Shown here in pieces: positions 62,512 through 64,000 of a stretch of 64,000 nucleotides of DNA. Below the pieces are notes generated by a model, which was not told the origin of the DNA, searched no databases, and saw only the letters and a list, made by a program, of their open reading frames with translations. Numbering within the stretch: position 1 is the stretch's first letter; each line of letters opens with the position of its first letter. The position numbers were made by a program, and so were the translations under genes. The stretch is from Desulfosporosinus hippei DSM 8344 (lineage in GTDB: Bacteria > Bacillota > Desulfitobacteriia > Desulfitobacteriales > Desulfitobacteriaceae): positions 20,035 to 84,034 of the forward strand of contig NZ_FNCP01000023.1 in assembly GCF_900100785.1 (NCBI RefSeq), written 5' to 3'.

Positions 62512-62560
62512 GTTCGCTTCGTTGCAGCATGAACGGGAAACTATTGAAAGCCGGCTTTGT
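62512..62560 (+). pseudogene. Remnant of an ABC-F gene 3' end
   Basis: About 46 bases (reading HERETIESRL) match 37653-37700 near the end of the ABC-F gene (DERETIESRL) at roughly 85% identity. No start or domain remains. It follows ilvN on the forward strand; the gap 62502-62599 holds nothing else. Confidence 0.55.
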
Positions 62561-62599
62561 TCCTCACCCAAAGATTACCAAGTCCTCACCTGAAGCCAC

Positions 62600-62893
62600 C
62601 TAAACTTCTTCCAGAAATTTCACCTGGATCTTACCCTCCAAAAGTTCTTCAAACTTTTGGGCTGCTGCCTGAAAATAAGCTGAACTCCCATGGGCTTTGA
62701 AGGCCTCCTTATCCTTGTATTTTTCAAAGAAGACAATTTCAGTCGGGTCATTTTTTACCACATGAGGTATGTACATCAAACAGTCCTTTTCCTTAGCCAG
62801 AACTTCTTTGGCCAATTGCGCACAAATTTCGGCCACTTCAGCCTCTTTGCCGGTTTTTACCTTCAAGGTTGCCATTAAGGTCAACAATTCCAT
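62600..62893 (-). CDS. YgiN-like antibiotic-biosynthesis-monooxygenase domain protein
   Basis: 97 residues of the ABM fold: LLTLMATLKVKTGKEAEV, CLMYIPHVVKNDP, IVFFEKYKDKEAFKAH and FEELLEGKIQVKFLEEV. Such proteins are small dimers, some with quinol monooxygenase or redox roles. ATG 62893 fits the fold start, although AAAGGAG is only 2 bases away; the in-frame TTG at 62887 would have 8-base spacing. A longer reading to 62971 has no support. Confidence 0.84.
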   Translation of the reverse strand: MELLTLMATLKVKTGKEAEVAEICAQLAKEVLAKEKDCLMYIPHVVKNDPTEIVFFEKYKDKEAFKAHGSSAYFQAAAQKFEELLEGKIQVKFLEEV

Positions 62894-63149
62894 CACTCCT
62901 TTGTTTTTACTCGGAACGCAGTAACTATATTCAACATTCAGGCAATTTCCTCCTGCAAAGTAGCGCTGCATTTTGCTTACTCCACTTTAAACAAAAGTAT
63001 CAAATGGAACTTCCGTCAAGACTCTCAATTAATTTCTGATCATAGCCACATGCGACTAGGATATTATAAAAAGCCTATTGGTCATAAACCATAGGCAAAT
63101 TATTCTTAGCTCGAGTTAATATGCTTAGTCCGAATTCGGTCGAATATTC

Positions 63150-63743
63150 TTAAAGATCTCTCCCACTGAAAATACTGGAACCGGAAGTTATTATAGTAGT
63201 TGATGGATCGTTAATTAGTGGAGATGGAAGCCTTGCTGCTTCAAAGTGCATACCTAGTGGAATATCCGTGAGAAAACCATTCGTGGAACTTTCAGCAGAG
63301 ACATTCACTGCATCTCCTGCAGTTAATTGGAGGATTGCAGAAACACTTGTCACATTTCGAAACGTGATTTCACCAAAAAAATCGTTATCAACAACGACAG
63401 GATTTCCATTTATCAGGATAGTTATTAACACTCTATGATTAACATGAGCAATTTCCGGATAAAAATCAACACTGGCAATAACTGAATAAATTCCATCTTG
63501 TTTTGGAGTAAAGGTCGAGCAAACCGGGTCATATTCATTGTTCAAGTCAAATACTTGAGTTGGATACATCACTGGGACGACGGGAGTGTCTGCAGCAACA
63601 CCTTGTTGAGTAGAGTTATTGACTGCCCTGAAAGCGGATGGTCTAAGCCACTTTATTTTCTTATGACAACAGGTTGAATTTAGGGTCAAATTCTGAAATC
63701 TTTTTATAATATTACGCAGTGTATCATCTTTCTCTGTAAACAT
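63150..63743 (-). CDS. C1q/BclA-like jelly-roll domain protein
   Basis: 197 residues. After a basic N-terminal segment, residues about 40-165 follow the C1q/TNF-like pattern of exosporium BclA-type tips: SAFRAVNNSTQQ, FDLNNEYDPVCSTFTPKQDG, IYSVIASVDF and LQLTAGDAVNVSAES. There is no collagen-like repeat and no signal peptide, so it may be a spore-surface or similar trimeric protein (inference). AAAGGAG lies 9 bases before the ATG. Confidence 0.75.
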   Translation of the reverse strand: MFTEKDDTLRNIIKRFQNLTLNSTCCHKKIKWLRPSAFRAVNNSTQQGVAADTPVVPVMYPTQVFDLNNEYDPVCSTFTPKQDGIYSVIASVDFYPEIAHVNHRVLITILINGNPVVVDNDFFGEITFRNVTSVSAILQLTAGDAVNVSAESSTNGFLTDIPLGMHFEAARLPSPLINDPSTTIITSGSSIFSGRDL

Positions 63744-63799
63744 AATAACGAACTCCTTTCATCGTTTGCATTAATATATGCCGGACATGATGAGTTGGA

Positions 63800-63880
63800 C
63801 CACTCTATGGTTACAGATTACGGAAGGGCATTAGAGAAAAAAACTGCAAATCTATAAATATAAGACAAAGCACCTGCGTA
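63800..63880 (+). pseudogene. Copied 3' end of the coiled-coil gene with its terminator
   Basis: The forward strand ends ALEKKTANL-stop, and the next bases (AAATATAAGACAAAGCACC) repeat the 3' end and start of the terminator of the gene at 20772-21086. Upstream there is only MVTDYGR before the match, so most of the gene is missing. Confidence 0.7.
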
Positions 63881-63932
63881 ATTTTTGATATGCTACCCCC
63901 AGATACAATGTCATTAAGTTAAGCTCATGAGA

Positions 63933-63967
63933 AACCCCAGCGGTAGAAAAGTGATACCGCTGGGGTT
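63933..63967. terminator. Perfect 13-bp hairpin near the right edge
   Basis: AACCCCAGCGGTA (63933-63945) pairs with TACCGCTGGGGTT (63955-63967) around 9 bases. No adjacent gene in the window explains it; it probably ends a transcript entering from the right. Confidence 0.6.
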
Positions 63968-64000
63968 GTCGCATACACGGAATAACATAGAAAAACACGG

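Noticed and set aside
1..64000. CRISPR arrays, rRNA operons, prophage or complete insertion sequences
   Set aside because: No regularly spaced direct repeats, rRNA sequence, phage structural genes or intact transposase were seen.

Overview
The window looks like chromosomal DNA from a strictly anaerobic, spore-forming member of the Clostridia, probably the Desulfosporosinus/Desulfitobacterium group of Peptococcaceae. This is inference from content: strong AGGAGG ribosome-binding sites, a T-box leader, a YesM/YesN sensor pair, a corrinoid methyltransferase operon with a reductive activator, several molybdenum enzymes, DUF3102 and DUF5316 proteins, and an AbfD-type dehydratase. No rRNA operon, intact insertion sequence, prophage or CRISPR array was found.

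Layout. 1-2.5 kb: a two-component system cut by the left edge. 3-5.6 kb: a solitary iron-sulfur formate dehydrogenase alpha subunit. 5.6-7.4 kb: gene debris around a methyltransferase gene. 7.4-15.8 kb: a molybdenum-hydroxylase island with a three-subunit enzyme, a cofactor cytidylyltransferase, a fused two-domain hydroxylase, an unusual nucleotidyltransferase-ModE fusion that is probably its regulator, and a divergent DUF3343 gene. 15.8-17.7 kb: gltX followed by tRNA-Gln(CTG), tRNA-Glu(CTC) and tRNA-Lys(CTT). 19-21 kb: RDD protein, SppA protease and a coiled-coil protein. 21.6-28.4 kb: a seven-gene operon for corrinoid-dependent methyl transfer (three UroD-fold methyltransferases, one corrinoid protein, a RACo-type activator, a G3E GTPase and a detached companion). 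28.6-35 kb: a small basic protein, DUF3102 copies, a large hybrid kinase and an ECF sigma factor fused in frame to an anti-sigma-like sensor region.

35.4-45 kb: an ABC-F protein behind a leader with promoter, small ORF and terminator, a GC-rich B12/radical-SAM gene, DoxX and PAP2 membrane proteins, cysteine synthase, and a secreted repeat protein with paired operators. 45-53 kb: membrane proteins, amidohydrolase plus old-yellow-enzyme pair, DbpA-type helicase, an orphan MNT nucleotidyltransferase and a DsrE protein. 53.8-59.7 kb: an AbfD-like [4Fe-4S] dehydratase, an ArsR-EFR1 ferredoxin pair, a thioesterase, a QueG-like reductase and a MarR regulator. 59.8-62.5 kb: ilvBN behind a valine T-box. 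62.5-64 kb: a YgiN-like monooxygenase and a C1q/BclA-like protein.

A recurring theme is short decayed pieces of genes that also exist intact nearby (hydroxylase FAD subunit, DUF3102, the GTPase companion, MarR, ABC-F, the coiled-coil protein, a holin-like toxin). Most are 3' ends placed directly beside intact genes. No complete, convincingly new system is proved. The best candidates for new biology are the nucleotidyltransferase-ModE fusion, the sigma/anti-sigma fusion with an internal start, the ABC-F leader and the corrinoid operon of unknown substrate.
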